A stretch of 64,000 nucleotides of DNA from Xanthobacter autotrophicus. GTDB lineage: Bacteria; Pseudomonadota; Alphaproteobacteria; Rhizobiales; Xanthobacteraceae. The stretch covers positions 49,293 through 113,292 of the forward strand of contig NZ_JAIVFN010000003.1 in NCBI RefSeq assembly GCF_030015065.1, given 5' to 3'. Positions 1 to 8,289 of the stretch are shown piece after piece; positions within the stretch are counted from its first letter, which is position 1, and the number at the start of each line of letters is the position of its first letter. Both the position numbers and the translations under genes were made by a program. Below the pieces are notes generated by a model. It ran no database searches. It was given only the letters and a program-made list of their open reading frames with translations, and was not told the DNA's origin.

Positions 1-318
1 GGCGAGGGTGGCCGGCGTCACCGCCGAGCCGATGAGCACGTCCACCTTGTCCTCGGTGGCGAGGCGCCGGGCATTGGTGGTGGCGACCGTGGGGTCGCCC
101 GCATCGTCGAGCGGGATGATCTCCAGCTTCAACCCGGCGATCTCCCTGGGCACCACGTCAAGGGTGTTCTTCTCCGGGATGCCGAGGGCCGCGCCCTGCC
201 CGGTGGTGGAAATGGAGGCGCCGATGCGCACCACATCGTCCGCCGCCAGCGCCCCGGTGCCGCCGAGGGCAAGAAGCAGCGCCGCGCCTGCGAGCGGGCG
301 CCGAAAGGCATAGGTCAT
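1..318 (-). CDS. ABC transporter substrate-binding protein, N-terminal part (runs off the window)
   Basis: Only the first 106 codons lie in the window. The start is an ATG at 318, after a purine-rich stretch. A hydrophobic signal peptide (about residues 1-25, ending GALAADD) is followed by VRIGASISTTG and a later run DDAGDPTVATTNARRLATEDKVDVLIG. This is the usual opening of periplasmic LivK-type (peripla_BP_6) proteins of branched-chain amino acid or aromatic acid importers. The protein should bind a small acid in the periplasm. It is the last gene of the minus-strand catabolic set, so it probably supplies the substrate of that set (inference). The ligand cannot be read from this fragment. 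Confidence 0.85.
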   Translation of the reverse strand, partial: MTYAFRRPLAGAALLLALGGTGALAADDVVRIGASISTTGQGAALGIPEKNTLDVVPREIAGLKLEIIPLDDAGDPTVATTNARRLATEDKVDVLIGSAVTPATLA

Positions 319-398
319 TCTCGTCTCCTCCCCTGTTTGATTGGCCCCGGCCGCCCCGCCTTTCGCGGCGGTGTTCCGGCCAAGGGATGTACCGCCGC

Positions 399-830
399 TC
401 AGCCTTCCGACAGCCGCCGGATCACCTCCTGCGGGATCGGGCGGGATTTCAGCCGCTTGGGATCGTCGGGATGCGGGCCGACCCAGACCCGGGTCTCGTA
501 GCCCTCGATGGCGAGCACCTCGCCCTCCGGCGCCGGCTTCAGCACCTTGTGCAGCACATCGAAGCTGGAGGTGCGGATGGCGCTGATGGTGGTCTCGATG
601 ACGATGTCGTCGCCGAAGCTCGACGGCACCATGAATTTCGCCCGCGTATCCACCATGGGGTAGCCGACGATGTCGAACTGCCGGATGAGGTCACGCTTCA
701 GCCAGCCCGCCTTCTCGAACAAAGCGTGGGTGGAAGCATCGAACATGGCGAAGTAGCGCGGGTAGAAGACGATGTTGGCGGCATCGCAATCCCCCCATTC
801 GATGCGCACGGTCCGGCGGTTCACCAGCAT
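399..830 (-). CDS. Acyl-CoA thioesterase, 4-hydroxybenzoyl-CoA thioesterase / YbgC family
   Basis: This 143-residue protein has the single hotdog-fold length. Near the N-terminus it carries the family motif WGDCDAANIVFYPRYF; the aspartate in this stretch is the catalytic acid in 4-hydroxybenzoyl-CoA thioesterases. The start ATG at 830 is preceded by GGAGGA, and the short-chain dehydrogenase gene ends 11 bases upstream, so the two are co-transcribed. It should hydrolyse an acyl- or aroyl-CoA to the free acid in the cytoplasm. With the ligase, hydratase, dehydrogenase and thiolase alongside, it could be the last step that releases a shortened aromatic acid. The family call is firm; the substrate is inferred. 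Confidence 0.9.
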   Translation of the reverse strand: MLVNRRTVRIEWGDCDAANIVFYPRYFAMFDASTHALFEKAGWLKRDLIRQFDIVGYPMVDTRAKFMVPSSFGDDIVIETTISAIRTSSFDVLHKVLKPAPEGEVLAIEGYETRVWVGPHPDDPKRLKSRPIPQEVIRRLSEG

Positions 831-841
831 GGCTTCCTCCT

Positions 842-1603
842 TCAGCGCGGCGGCAGGCGCAGCGCGCCGTCGAGGCGCACGGTCTCGCCGTTGAGGAACC
901 TGTTCTCCACCATGTGCACCGCAAGGGCGGCGAACTCCGACGCCTCGCCGAGGCGGGAGGGGAACGGGATGGAGGCGCCCAGCGCCCGCTGCACCTCCTC
1001 CGGAAGGGTCTTCAGCAGCGGCGTGGCGAACAGGCCGGGGGCGATCACGTTCACCCTGATGCCGAAGCCGGCGAGTTCTCGGGCGATGGGCAGCGTCATG
1101 CCGACGATGCCGGCCTTTGACGCGGAATAGGCCGCCTGCCCCACCTGGCCCTCGAACGCCGCCACCGATGCGGTGGAGACGACGACGCCGCGCTCGCCAT
1201 CCTCCAGCGGGTCGAGCGCCGTCATGGCGGCCGCGGCGAGGCGCAGCATGTTGAAGGTGCCGAGGAGATTGACCCGCACCACCTTCTCGAAATCGGCCAG
1301 GGGCTGCGGGCCATCCTTGCCCACCACGCGTTTCGCGATGCCGATCCCCGCGCAATTGACGAGGATGCGCGCCGGCCCGTGGGCCGCCGCCGCGACGGCA
1401 AGCGAGGCTTCCGCCGAGGCGGGGTCGGCCACGTCGCAGGGCGCGGCGACGCCGCCGATGGCGGATGCCACCTCTCGCGCGGCGTCGGCATTGAGGTCCA
1501 GCACCGCCACCCTGGCGCCACGCGCCGCCAGCGCCTGCGCCGTGGCGCGGCCGAGGCCGGAGCCGCCGCCGGTGACGATGGCGGCCGTCTGTTCAAGCTT
1601 CAT
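842..1603 (-). CDS. Short-chain dehydrogenase, 3-hydroxyacyl-CoA dehydrogenase type
   Basis: This is a 253-residue classical SDR. The cofactor motif TGGGSGLG lies at about residues 11-18, D36 in VLDLN favours NAD, NCAG is near residue 88, the catalytic serine is in VVSTASVAAFEGQ and the YSASK tetrad follows. The AAFEGQVGQAAYSASK context is typical of the type 2 3-hydroxyacyl-CoA dehydrogenases (HSD17B10-like). It should oxidise a 3-hydroxyacyl-CoA to the 3-ketoacyl-CoA that the thiolase encoded just upstream would cleave. It lies 19 bases downstream of that thiolase gene on the same strand. Confidence 0.9.
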   Translation of the reverse strand: MKLEQTAAIVTGGGSGLGRATAQALAARGARVAVLDLNADAAREVASAIGGVAAPCDVADPASAEASLAVAAAAHGPARILVNCAGIGIAKRVVGKDGPQPLADFEKVVRVNLLGTFNMLRLAAAAMTALDPLEDGERGVVVSTASVAAFEGQVGQAAYSASKAGIVGMTLPIARELAGFGIRVNVIAPGLFATPLLKTLPEEVQRALGASIPFPSRLGEASEFAALAVHMVENRFLNGETVRLDGALRLPPR

Positions 1604-1622
1604 CTGTAGCTCCCGCGTCCGC

Positions 1623-2873
1623 TCAGGCGGCTTCAGGGTTTTCGACCAGCATGGCGATGCCCTGCCCGCCGCCGATGCAGGCCGAGGCGATGCCGTAGCG
1701 CAGGCCCGACCGCTTCAATTCGCGCGACACGGTGAGGGCGAGCCGCACGCCCGTGGCGCCCAAAGGATGGCCGATGGCGATGGCGCCGCCATTCACGTTC
1801 AGCCGGTCCTCGTCGAGGTCGAGCTCGCGGGCGCAGGCCATGATCTGGGCGCCGAACGCCTCGTTGATTTCGATGCGGTCCACGTCGGCGACGGCAATGC
1901 CCGCCCTGGCGCACACCGCCCGGATGGCCGGCACCGGCCCGATCCCCATGATGTGGGGCGGCACCCCCACGGCGGCGCTGGCGACGATACGGGCGAGCGG
2001 CGCCTTGCCCTTCGCCTTCAGCCAGCCGCCGGAGGCGAGCACCACGCTTGCCGCCCCGTCCACCACGGCGGAGGAATTGCCGCCCGTCTGCACCCCGCCG
2101 AAGGCCGGGCGGATCTTCGCCAGCACCTCCAGGGGCGAGGGCCGCACATGGCTGTCCTCCTTCACCACCTCGCCCTTGGCCTTCAGCTTGATGGCGCGGG
2201 GCTTCAGGCCGTCCGCCTCGAAGGTCTCGTCGGTCACGGCCACGATCTCGCCGTCGAAGAAGCCGGAGGCGCGGGCGGCGAGCGCCCGCTCGAAGGAGCG
2301 CGCGGCGAAGGCGTCCACCTCATCGCGGGTGATCTGGAAATCCCGGGCGAGGTTCTCCGCCGTGCCGCCCATGGTGGTGTCGCAATCGGTGTCGAGCAGG
2401 CTTTCCCAGAGGAAGTCCTTGAACTCCACCTGCCCCATGCGAAAACCGCCGCGATGGGTGTAGGCCGCCACCGGATTGCGGCTCATGGATTCGGTGCCGA
2501 CGCACAGCCCCACCTCGGCGCGCTTCTGGGAGAGGGCGTCGGCGGCCTGGGCGATCACCTCCACCCCGGTGCCGCAGATGCGCTGGACGAGATGGGCCGG
2601 AACCTCGGTGCGCGCGCCGCAATAAAGGCCCACGTGGCGGGGCAGGAAATATGCGTCGAAGCTGGCCTGCGCCATGTTGCCGGCCACCACCGTGCCGACC
2701 TCGGATGGATCGACGCCGGCGCGGCGCAGCGCCTCGCGCCCGGCCTTGATGCCGAGGTCGGTGGGCGAGACCGGGGAGAGGGCGCCGTTATAGTCCACGA
2801 ACGGCGTGCGGGCGCCGTCCACGAGGAAGACGTCGTCGAAGCTGAGCGTGACCGCGCCGGGAACCGTGCTCAT
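1623..2873 (-). CDS. Acetyl-CoA acyltransferase (thiolase)
   Basis: This 416-residue thiolase has the nucleophile cysteine in RICGTGVEV (about residue 98), the GHPLGATG motif and the second cysteine in ACIGGGQG. The start at 2873 opens MSTVPGAV; longer in-frame extensions upstream read as low-complexity sequence and lack family similarity. It should cleave a 3-ketoacyl-CoA to acetyl-CoA and a shortened acyl-CoA in the cytoplasm. It is the second thiolase in the window; the plus-strand one at 7153 belongs to a separate operon. The 170-base gap to the upstream ligase gene holds a short dispersed hairpin element. Confidence 0.93.
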   Translation of the reverse strand: MSTVPGAVTLSFDDVFLVDGARTPFVDYNGALSPVSPTDLGIKAGREALRRAGVDPSEVGTVVAGNMAQASFDAYFLPRHVGLYCGARTEVPAHLVQRICGTGVEVIAQAADALSQKRAEVGLCVGTESMSRNPVAAYTHRGGFRMGQVEFKDFLWESLLDTDCDTTMGGTAENLARDFQITRDEVDAFAARSFERALAARASGFFDGEIVAVTDETFEADGLKPRAIKLKAKGEVVKEDSHVRPSPLEVLAKIRPAFGGVQTGGNSSAVVDGAASVVLASGGWLKAKGKAPLARIVASAAVGVPPHIMGIGPVPAIRAVCARAGIAVADVDRIEINEAFGAQIMACARELDLDEDRLNVNGGAIAIGHPLGATGVRLALTVSRELKRSGLRYGIASACIGGGQGIAMLVENPEAA

Positions 2874-3004
2874 GGAAGAACCTTTCTTGCTGCGTGTTCT
2901 TGCTGCGTGTTCTTGCGGCATGCGTCGGACCGTCGGGCGCCGGCAAGGCCGCGCGCCCGCAAGATCGTCGGGGTGTTGGGGCTCCGGAGGGAGCGGCTTG
3001 CGCC

Positions 3005-3049
3005 GGATCCGATCGGGTTGAACCAACCTGATCGGTGCGCGCTCTACAG
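3005..3049 (+). repeat. Short copy of dispersed hairpin element
   Basis: The segment has arms CGATCGGGTTG (3010-3020) and CAACCTGATCG (3024-3034) around a 3-base loop. It is followed directly by GCGCGCTCTAC, which resembles the right end of the longer elements. It looks like an internally deleted copy. Its last bases supply the TAG stop codon (3044-3046, minus strand) of the acyl-CoA ligase gene. Confidence 0.7.
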
Positions 3050-4900
3050 CTTCACCACGTTGGGCGCGCCCTCCGCGCCATAGAGAGCCTCCACCTCGCT
3101 CGCGCGGTTGGCGAGCACGGCGCGCTGGTTCAACGAGCCCTTGTCGGTGGCCTCCCCGAGGTCGATGGACGGCGGGTCGGCGAGAAGGGCGAGGCGCATC
3201 ACGCGGGTGGAGGACCCGGTGGAGACCTTCGCGATCTCGGCGAGCCGGGCGCGGAAGGCGTCATGCACCGCCGGATCGCCCAGCACCTCGGCCAGCGGCA
3301 CATCGGCGGGCAGATGGGGGGCGAGGGCGCGGACCGCCTCCTCCTCCGGGAACACCAGCATGCCGATGTCGTCCCGGTCGTGCCCGGTCACGACGGCATC
3401 CTTCACCAGCGGATCGAGCTTGCCGATGAAGTCCACCCGCAGCGGCCCGACGCTGACCCAGGTGCCGGTGGCCAGCTTGAAATCCTCGGAGACCCGCCCG
3501 TCGAACTCGAAGCCGGCAGCGAAATTGTTCGGCTCGGCAAGGCGCAGCGCATCGCCGAGGAGATAGAAGCCCTCGGCGTCGAACGCGCTCTGGGTGAGGT
3601 CCGGGCGCCGCCAGTAGCCGGGCATGATGTTGGGGCCGCGCAGGCGCGCCTCCAGCTTGCCGGCATTGGGCACGAGCTTCAGCTCGACGCCGCGATGGGG
3701 CACGCCGACGATGCCCGGCCGGTCCACCTCGCGCACCCCGATGAGCGCGCCGGGGGCGGTCTCGGTGGCGCCGAGGGAGGTTGTCATGGTGATGGCATGG
3801 CCCACCGTGTCGATGGAGAGGTCGCGATAGGCGTCCCACACCGGCTTCGACAGCCCCGCCCCGGCATAGAACATGAGCTTGAGGCGGGAGAAGAAATGCA
3901 GCCTCAGCGCCTCGTCGGCCTGGAGGTAGGGCAGCAGCGCCTCGAACCCCTTCGGCACGTTGAAATAGATGGTGGGCGCGATCTCCCGCAGGTTGCGCAC
4001 CGTCGCCTCGATGCCGTTCGGCATGGGCTTGCCGGCGTCGATATAGAGGGTGCCGCCATTATAGAGGGCGATGCCGAAATTGTGGTTGGAGCCGAAGGTA
4101 TGGGCCCAGGGCAGCCAGTCCACCAGCACCGGCGGCTCGTCCTTGAGGAAGGCCATGGCCTCCGCCAGCATGGCCTGGTTGGCGCAGATCATGCGGTGGG
4201 TGTTGGTGACCGCCTTGGGATAGCCGGTGGACCCCGAGGTAAGCAGGAACTTGGCGATGGAATCCGGTCCCACCTGGGTGCGCGCCGAGACCACCGCCGA
4301 CGAAATGGGGCGCTCCAGGAGGCTGCGGAACGGGGTGGCGCCCAGCTCCTCCGCGCTGTCGTCGGAGACAACGATCTCGATGCCGCGCTCCTTCACCTTC
4401 CTCAGGGCGCGGGCATAGGCCCTGCCCTCCGCAGCGAAGACGAGGCGAGGGGTGAGCAGGTCGAGGGCATAGCTGAGCTTGCCGAGGTCCTGCGACACCA
4501 GCGAATAGGCCGTGGACATGGGGCAGGTGGGCACGCCCACCGCCATGCCGGCGAGGGAAACGAGCGCGTGGTCGGTGCCGTTGCCGGAGAGGATGAGCAC
4601 CGGCTCGTCCTCGGACAGGTCGCGGGCGAGCAGCGCCGCGCCGATATGCAGGATCTGCTCGAAGGCAGCGCCGTAAGTCAGCTCGCGCCAGCCGCCGCCG
4701 GCCGCGCGCTCGGCGAGGAACACCCGCTCGGGCGTCACCTTGGCCCAATGCTCCAGCCGGTCCACCAGCGAGGCGGCGTAGTGGGGCAGAGGCTTGGCCG
4801 AACGGACCACGATGACCCCGTCCGGCCGCGTCTCCACCACAGGGTCGAGCTTGCCGAACAGGCGCAAGGGGGCGCTCGGCGGAATCATGGCGTGCATCAT
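3044..4900 (-). CDS. AMP-dependent acyl-CoA ligase, feruloyl-CoA synthetase-like
   Basis: This 618-residue adenylate-forming enzyme has the P-loop motif LLTSGSTGYPKAV (about residues 220-232), the aromatic site motif GATETAPGALIG and the hinge region LGDALR. The overall layout (VDWLPWAHTFGSNHNFG, then RGPNIMPGYWRRPD) is that of the feruloyl-CoA synthetase branch. The usual hinge aspartate segment is replaced by a long FDGRVSEDFKLATGTWVS segment, which is typical of that branch. It should activate an acid, probably an aromatic or cinnamic acid, to its CoA thioester. The methionine at 4900 is used here; MIPPSAP a few codons on is an alternative. It is followed by thiolase, dehydrogenase and thioesterase genes. 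Confidence 0.85.
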   Translation of the reverse strand: MMHAMIPPSAPLRLFGKLDPVVETRPDGVIVVRSAKPLPHYAASLVDRLEHWAKVTPERVFLAERAAGGGWRELTYGAAFEQILHIGAALLARDLSEDEPVLILSGNGTDHALVSLAGMAVGVPTCPMSTAYSLVSQDLGKLSYALDLLTPRLVFAAEGRAYARALRKVKERGIEIVVSDDSAEELGATPFRSLLERPISSAVVSARTQVGPDSIAKFLLTSGSTGYPKAVTNTHRMICANQAMLAEAMAFLKDEPPVLVDWLPWAHTFGSNHNFGIALYNGGTLYIDAGKPMPNGIEATVRNLREIAPTIYFNVPKGFEALLPYLQADEALRLHFFSRLKLMFYAGAGLSKPVWDAYRDLSIDTVGHAITMTTSLGATETAPGALIGVREVDRPGIVGVPHRGVELKLVPNAGKLEARLRGPNIMPGYWRRPDLTQSAFDAEGFYLLGDALRLAEPNNFAAGFEFDGRVSEDFKLATGTWVSVGPLRVDFIGKLDPLVKDAVVTGHDRDDIGMLVFPEEEAVRALAPHLPADVPLAEVLGDPAVHDAFRARLAEIAKVSTGSSTRVMRLALLADPPSIDLGEATDKGSLNQRAVLANRASEVEALYGAEGAPNVVKL

Positions 4901-5019
4901 TCCCTCCCGCAGGCTGTCGTCGCCTCATGGCGCGACGCCTCGTCGTTTCCTCGGCCCCGCCCGTTCTCCGGCGCGGCCCTCCTGCCGGTTGATCCGGCGT
5001 GATGCTTGGACCGTCCGGA

Positions 5020-5853
5020 TCAGTCCGGGCGGGTCACCTTGGCGGCGCGCTTCTCCAGGAAGGCGCGCACGCGGGTCTTGGCCTCACGATCGCCCTGGGC
5101 GACGGCGGAAATGAGGGATTCCATCAGATAGCCCACGCGCGGATCACTGTCGGCGATGCGTGGCAGGGCCTGGATGACGGCGAAATTGGTGAGCGGGGCG
5201 TTGCCGCAGATGCGCCGGGCGAGGTCGAGCGCGTGGGCGAAGCCCTCGCCCTCACCCACCAGATATTGCGAGAAGCCGAGGCCGACGCCCTCCGCCGCCG
5301 AATAGGAGCGGCCGGTCAGCATCATGTCCGACATGCGGGCGACGCCGATGAGCCTGGGCAGCCGCACCGAGCCACCGCCGCCCACGAAGATGCCGCGCTG
5401 CCCCTCGGGCAGGGCATAGAAGGCGGAAGGCTCGGCGACGCGGATGTGGGCGGCGCAGGCGAGCTCAAGCCCCCCGCCGATCACCGCGCCCTTGAGCACC
5501 GCCACCACCGGCACGCGGCCGAATTCGATCTTCTCGAAGCAGCGGTGCCAGGCGCGGGAGTGAAACACCCCGTCGGTCACATCCCGCTCGGAGATTTCCG
5601 AAAGATCGAGCCCCGCGGAGAAATTGGGGCCGATGCCGTGGATCACCACCGCCCGCACATCGTCGGGAATGGTGGAGAAGCACTCATCCAGGGCCTCGAT
5701 GGTGGAATCGTTGATGGCATTGCGCTTGGCCTGCCGATCGAGACCCACCATGAGAATGTCGCCGTCCCGCGTCACCACGAGGGGGCCACCCGCATGGCGG
5801 TGCAGCGCCCCGTTGAACGCGCTCGCTGCCGGCGCCGATGCCGCCTCGGCCAT
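5020..5853 (-). CDS. Enoyl-CoA hydratase/isomerase (crotonase) family protein
   Basis: The protein has 277 residues from the ATG at 5853, which follows GGGAGGAGGAA at good spacing; an upstream in-frame ATG at 5877 has no such site. The oxyanion-hole motifs are visible: FSAGLDLSEI and GAVIGGGLELACAAH. Both glutamates of a true hydratase are present (GGGLELA and ALPEGQRG). It should hydrate an enoyl-CoA to a 3-hydroxyacyl-CoA. It is the first gene of the minus-strand set, and a palindrome just upstream may control the whole operon. Isomerase or lyase activity cannot be excluded. Confidence 0.88.
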   Translation of the reverse strand: MAEAASAPAASAFNGALHRHAGGPLVVTRDGDILMVGLDRQAKRNAINDSTIEALDECFSTIPDDVRAVVIHGIGPNFSAGLDLSEISERDVTDGVFHSRAWHRCFEKIEFGRVPVVAVLKGAVIGGGLELACAAHIRVAEPSAFYALPEGQRGIFVGGGGSVRLPRLIGVARMSDMMLTGRSYSAAEGVGLGFSQYLVGEGEGFAHALDLARRICGNAPLTNFAVIQALPRIADSDPRVGYLMESLISAVAQGDREAKTRVRAFLEKRAAKVTRPD

Positions 5854-5880
5854 GGGTTCCTCCTCCCGCGCTTCCATATT

Positions 5881-5897
5881 TGTTATTGTCTATAACA
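5881..5897. promoter_or_regulatory. Candidate operator upstream of the crotonase operon
   Basis: TGTTAT (5881-5886) and ATAACA (5892-5897) form a perfect inverted repeat around TGTCT, in an AT-rich patch 28-44 bases upstream of the crotonase start. The position fits an operator overlapping the promoter. Which regulator binds is unknown. It differs from the TetR-adjacent palindrome at 6981. Confidence 0.45.
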
Positions 5898-5970
5898 TTT
5901 TTCGGAAGTCAACCGCTCCGTGGCGGCGGGCGCATTTTTTGGCGCGTGCGGTCGCGGCGCGGCCATGGAC

Positions 5971-6044
5971 CGCCCTCCAAACTCAAGAAAGAGAACGCGT
6001 TGTCCGATCAGCTTGCGATGCAAGCAGATCGGCGCGTGCTCTAG
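5971..6044 (+). repeat. Right half of dispersed hairpin element
   Basis: The segment carries CCCTCCAAACTCAAGAAAGA, then GAACGCGTT, the stem CCGATCAGCTTGC / GCAAGCAGATCGG around GAT, and the end GCGCGTGCTCTAG. It matches the right halves of the complete copies at 36771 and 53980 almost base for base; the left hairpin is missing. It lies in the 316-base gap between the TetR and crotonase genes, where no gene was seen. Confidence 0.8.
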
Positions 6045-6169
6045 GAACGAGGTTTGAATGCCGGGTGCCGAACACGACTGAAGGCACCGAAGGGCGTGCT
6101 CATGCCGAGCGCGAACCGCTCTGGTCACGGCGCAGAACAGGGACGCCGGCCGGGGCGAGGCGCCACCTG

Positions 6170-6826
6170 TCAGTTCGATCCACCGCGCCCGGCGCGTTGA
6201 TGGAATATAAAAACTATTTGCTTTGCAATATCCTTAGGCGTCAGACGCCCCTCGCGGTACCACAAGCTGACATTGTTGAGAAGCGTCAGAAGCAGGAGTC
6301 TATATATACTACGATCAATATGTGGATTTAAGGGCAGGTCGGCCACGAGATCTGAAAAGATTTTTTCGAAACTGTCGCGCCGAGCGATAAGCTGCTCGCG
6401 AACCTCTACAGGGACCGCCTGAAGATCATTCATGAGCGGCATCGTGATGGACTGGGGATCGAGCTGGATCTCCAGCATGGTCACGCACGCTGCCTCCAGG
6501 CGATCCCAGGGGTCGCTCTGCGCCTCGATGGCGGCACGGATGCGGTCCCCCGCGACCTCGAGCGCCGTGTCGTGGATGCGCACGAACAGCGCTTCCTTCG
6601 ACTTGATATAGTGGTAGAGCGACCCCCCGAGCAGGCCGACACGTTCGCCGATCTCGCGCACCGAGGTGGCCGCATAGCCGCGTTCCGCGAACAGGCTCGC
6701 GGCGGCCTCCAGCACCTCCCGGTGGCGGGGGCTGAGTTCACCCTGGAACAGCTCGCTCGCGAACTTGTTCTGCCGCGTCTCATCGCCTTTCGCGGCGGTC
6801 TTCCTGGCGGCGGTCTTGCGTGACAT
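6170..6826 (-). CDS. TetR/AcrR family transcriptional regulator
   Basis: The protein has 218 residues. A lysine/arginine-rich leader (about 30 residues) precedes a TetR helix-turn-helix: VLEAAASLFAERGYAATSVREIGERVG then GGSLYHYIKSKEALF (about residues 39-82). The remaining ligand domain is less conserved; its last 60 codons are AT-richer than the surroundings and use rarer codons. It lies divergent from the plus-strand beta-oxidation operon, with a perfect palindrome midway between them. It probably represses that operon and itself, and may be released by an acyl-CoA (inference from similar TetR/FadR-type arrangements). Confidence 0.9.
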   Translation of the reverse strand: MSRKTAARKTAAKGDETRQNKFASELFQGELSPRHREVLEAAASLFAERGYAATSVREIGERVGLLGGSLYHYIKSKEALFVRIHDTALEVAGDRIRAAIEAQSDPWDRLEAACVTMLEIQLDPQSITMPLMNDLQAVPVEVREQLIARRDSFEKIFSDLVADLPLNPHIDRSIYRLLLLTLLNNVSLWYREGRLTPKDIAKQIVFIFHQRAGRGGSN

Positions 6827-6980
6827 TCACGTCGTCCCGAGGTCCCGATTCTGGCGCCATGCCGCGACCGGGGACATCCGGTCCACGCCCCTGACTTCGC
6901 TTGTCCTGTCTTAGTGCGCCCTTCGCGTCGAGGAAAGCACCCTCGACGCCCCATGCGGCAGCCATTACCGGGTTGCATAT

Positions 6981-7000
6981 TGTACCAATCGTTTGGTACA
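6981..7000. promoter_or_regulatory. Perfect palindrome, likely TetR operator
   Basis: TGTACCAA and TTGGTACA face each other across TCGT (8-base arms, 4-base centre) in the 326-base gap between the divergent TetR gene (start 6826) and the thiolase gene (start 7153). It is almost equidistant from both starts. The form and position fit a TetR-family operator controlling both directions. The rest of the gap holds no gene. Confidence 0.7.
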
Positions 7001-7152
7001 TAGCCAGCCGGCAGGGCAAGCCCGGGGGTTGAGCCGGTCCGGCGCGGCGACGGCCGGAGCGGATCGACCCCCTCCCCCTCGCGGCACGACCTCTTGTTTT
7101 TGAACTGCCTCCTGCGAACCCGTGCCGGCGTCCGGCCGGCCAAGGAACGAGC

Positions 7153-8289
7153 ATGGCCCACGCTTTCATCGTCGATTATGCGCGCAGCCCCTTCGCCCCG
7201 GCCTACAAGGGCGCCCTCTCCGGCATCCGCCCGGACGACCTCGCCGCCGGTGTCATCTCCACCGTCGTCGGCCGCTCGGGCCTCGATCCGGCGACCCTCG
7301 AGGACGTCATCCTCGGCTGCGCCTTCGCGGAGGGCGAGCAGGGCCTCAACATCGCCCGCTGCGCCAGCCTCATCGCCGGCCTGCCGCTGAGCGTCGGCGC
7401 CTCGACGGTGAACCGCTGGTGCGGCTCCTCCATGCAGGCGGTGCAGATGGCGGCGGGCGCCATCGCCATGGGCGCGGGCGAGGCCTTCATCGCCGGCGGC
7501 ATCGAGAGCATGACCAAGGTGCCCATGATGGGCTTCAACCCCATGCCCAATCCGCGCTGGGACGATGCCCTGCGCGCCGCCTTCCTGAACATGGGCCTCA
7601 CCGCGGAAAATCTCGCCGCCCGTTATGGTATTTCCCGCGAGGCCCAGGACACGTATGCCGCCGCAAGCCAGGACAAGGCCGCCGCGGCCCAGGCCGATGG
7701 GCGCCTCGCCACCGAGATCGCCCCGGTGGCGACGCCGGCGGGCACGGTGGACAAGGACGGCTGCGTGCGCGGCGGCACCACCGTCGACAAGCTCGGGACC
7801 CTCAAGGCGGTGTTCAAGGCCGGCGGCTCGGTGACGGCGGGCAATTCCTCTCCGCTCACCGATGGCGCCTCGGCCACCCTCATCGTCTCCGAGGACTTCG
7901 CCCGCCGGCACAACCTCGCGCCGCTGGCGCGGGTGGCGGGCTATGCGGTGTCCGGCTGCGCGCCAGAGATCATGGGCATCGGCCCGGTGGAGGCCTCCCG
8001 CAAGGCCTTGGCCCGCACCGGGATCGCCGCCGCCGACCTCGACGTGATCGAGATGAACGAGGCGTTCGCGGTGCAGGTGCTGGCCTGCTGCGCCGACCTC
8101 GACATCGACCCCGCCCGGCTCAACCGGGACGGCGGCGCCATCGCGCTGGGCCATCCGCTGGGCGCCACCGGCGCGCGCCTCGTGGGCAAGGCGGCCCAGC
8201 TCCTGAAGCGCGACGGCGGGCGCTACGGCCTCGCCACCCAGTGCATCGGCGGCGGGCAGGGCATCGCCCTCGTGCTGGAGGCCGCGTGA
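7153..8289 (+). CDS. Acetyl-CoA acyltransferase (FadA-type thiolase)
   Basis: This 378-residue protein is typical for FadA-type thiolases. The nucleophile cysteine lies in NRWCGSSMQAV (about residue 89), the histidine in GHPLGATGARL and the second cysteine in QCIGGGQG. It should carry out the last step of beta-oxidation, releasing acetyl-CoA. Its TGA stop shares one base with the ATG of the downstream multifunctional enzyme (TGATG). The coupling fits a FadA/FadB-like complex. The operon is led by a probable TetR operator. Confidence 0.94.
   Translation: MAHAFIVDYARSPFAPAYKGALSGIRPDDLAAGVISTVVGRSGLDPATLEDVILGCAFAEGEQGLNIARCASLIAGLPLSVGASTVNRWCGSSMQAVQMAAGAIAMGAGEAFIAGGIESMTKVPMMGFNPMPNPRWDDALRAAFLNMGLTAENLAARYGISREAQDTYAAASQDKAAAAQADGRLATEIAPVATPAGTVDKDGCVRGGTTVDKLGTLKAVFKAGGSVTAGNSSPLTDGASATLIVSEDFARRHNLAPLARVAGYAVSGCAPEIMGIGPVEASRKALARTGIAAADLDVIEMNEAFAVQVLACCADLDIDPARLNRDGGAIALGHPLGATGARLVGKAAQLLKRDGGRYGLATQCIGGGQGIALVLEAA

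Noticed and set aside
7122..8288. Upstream extension of the fused dehydrogenase/hydratase frame through the thiolase gene
   Set aside because: The extension is the out-of-frame reading of the thiolase gene; the real start is the ATG at 8289 with the NAD motif a few residues later.
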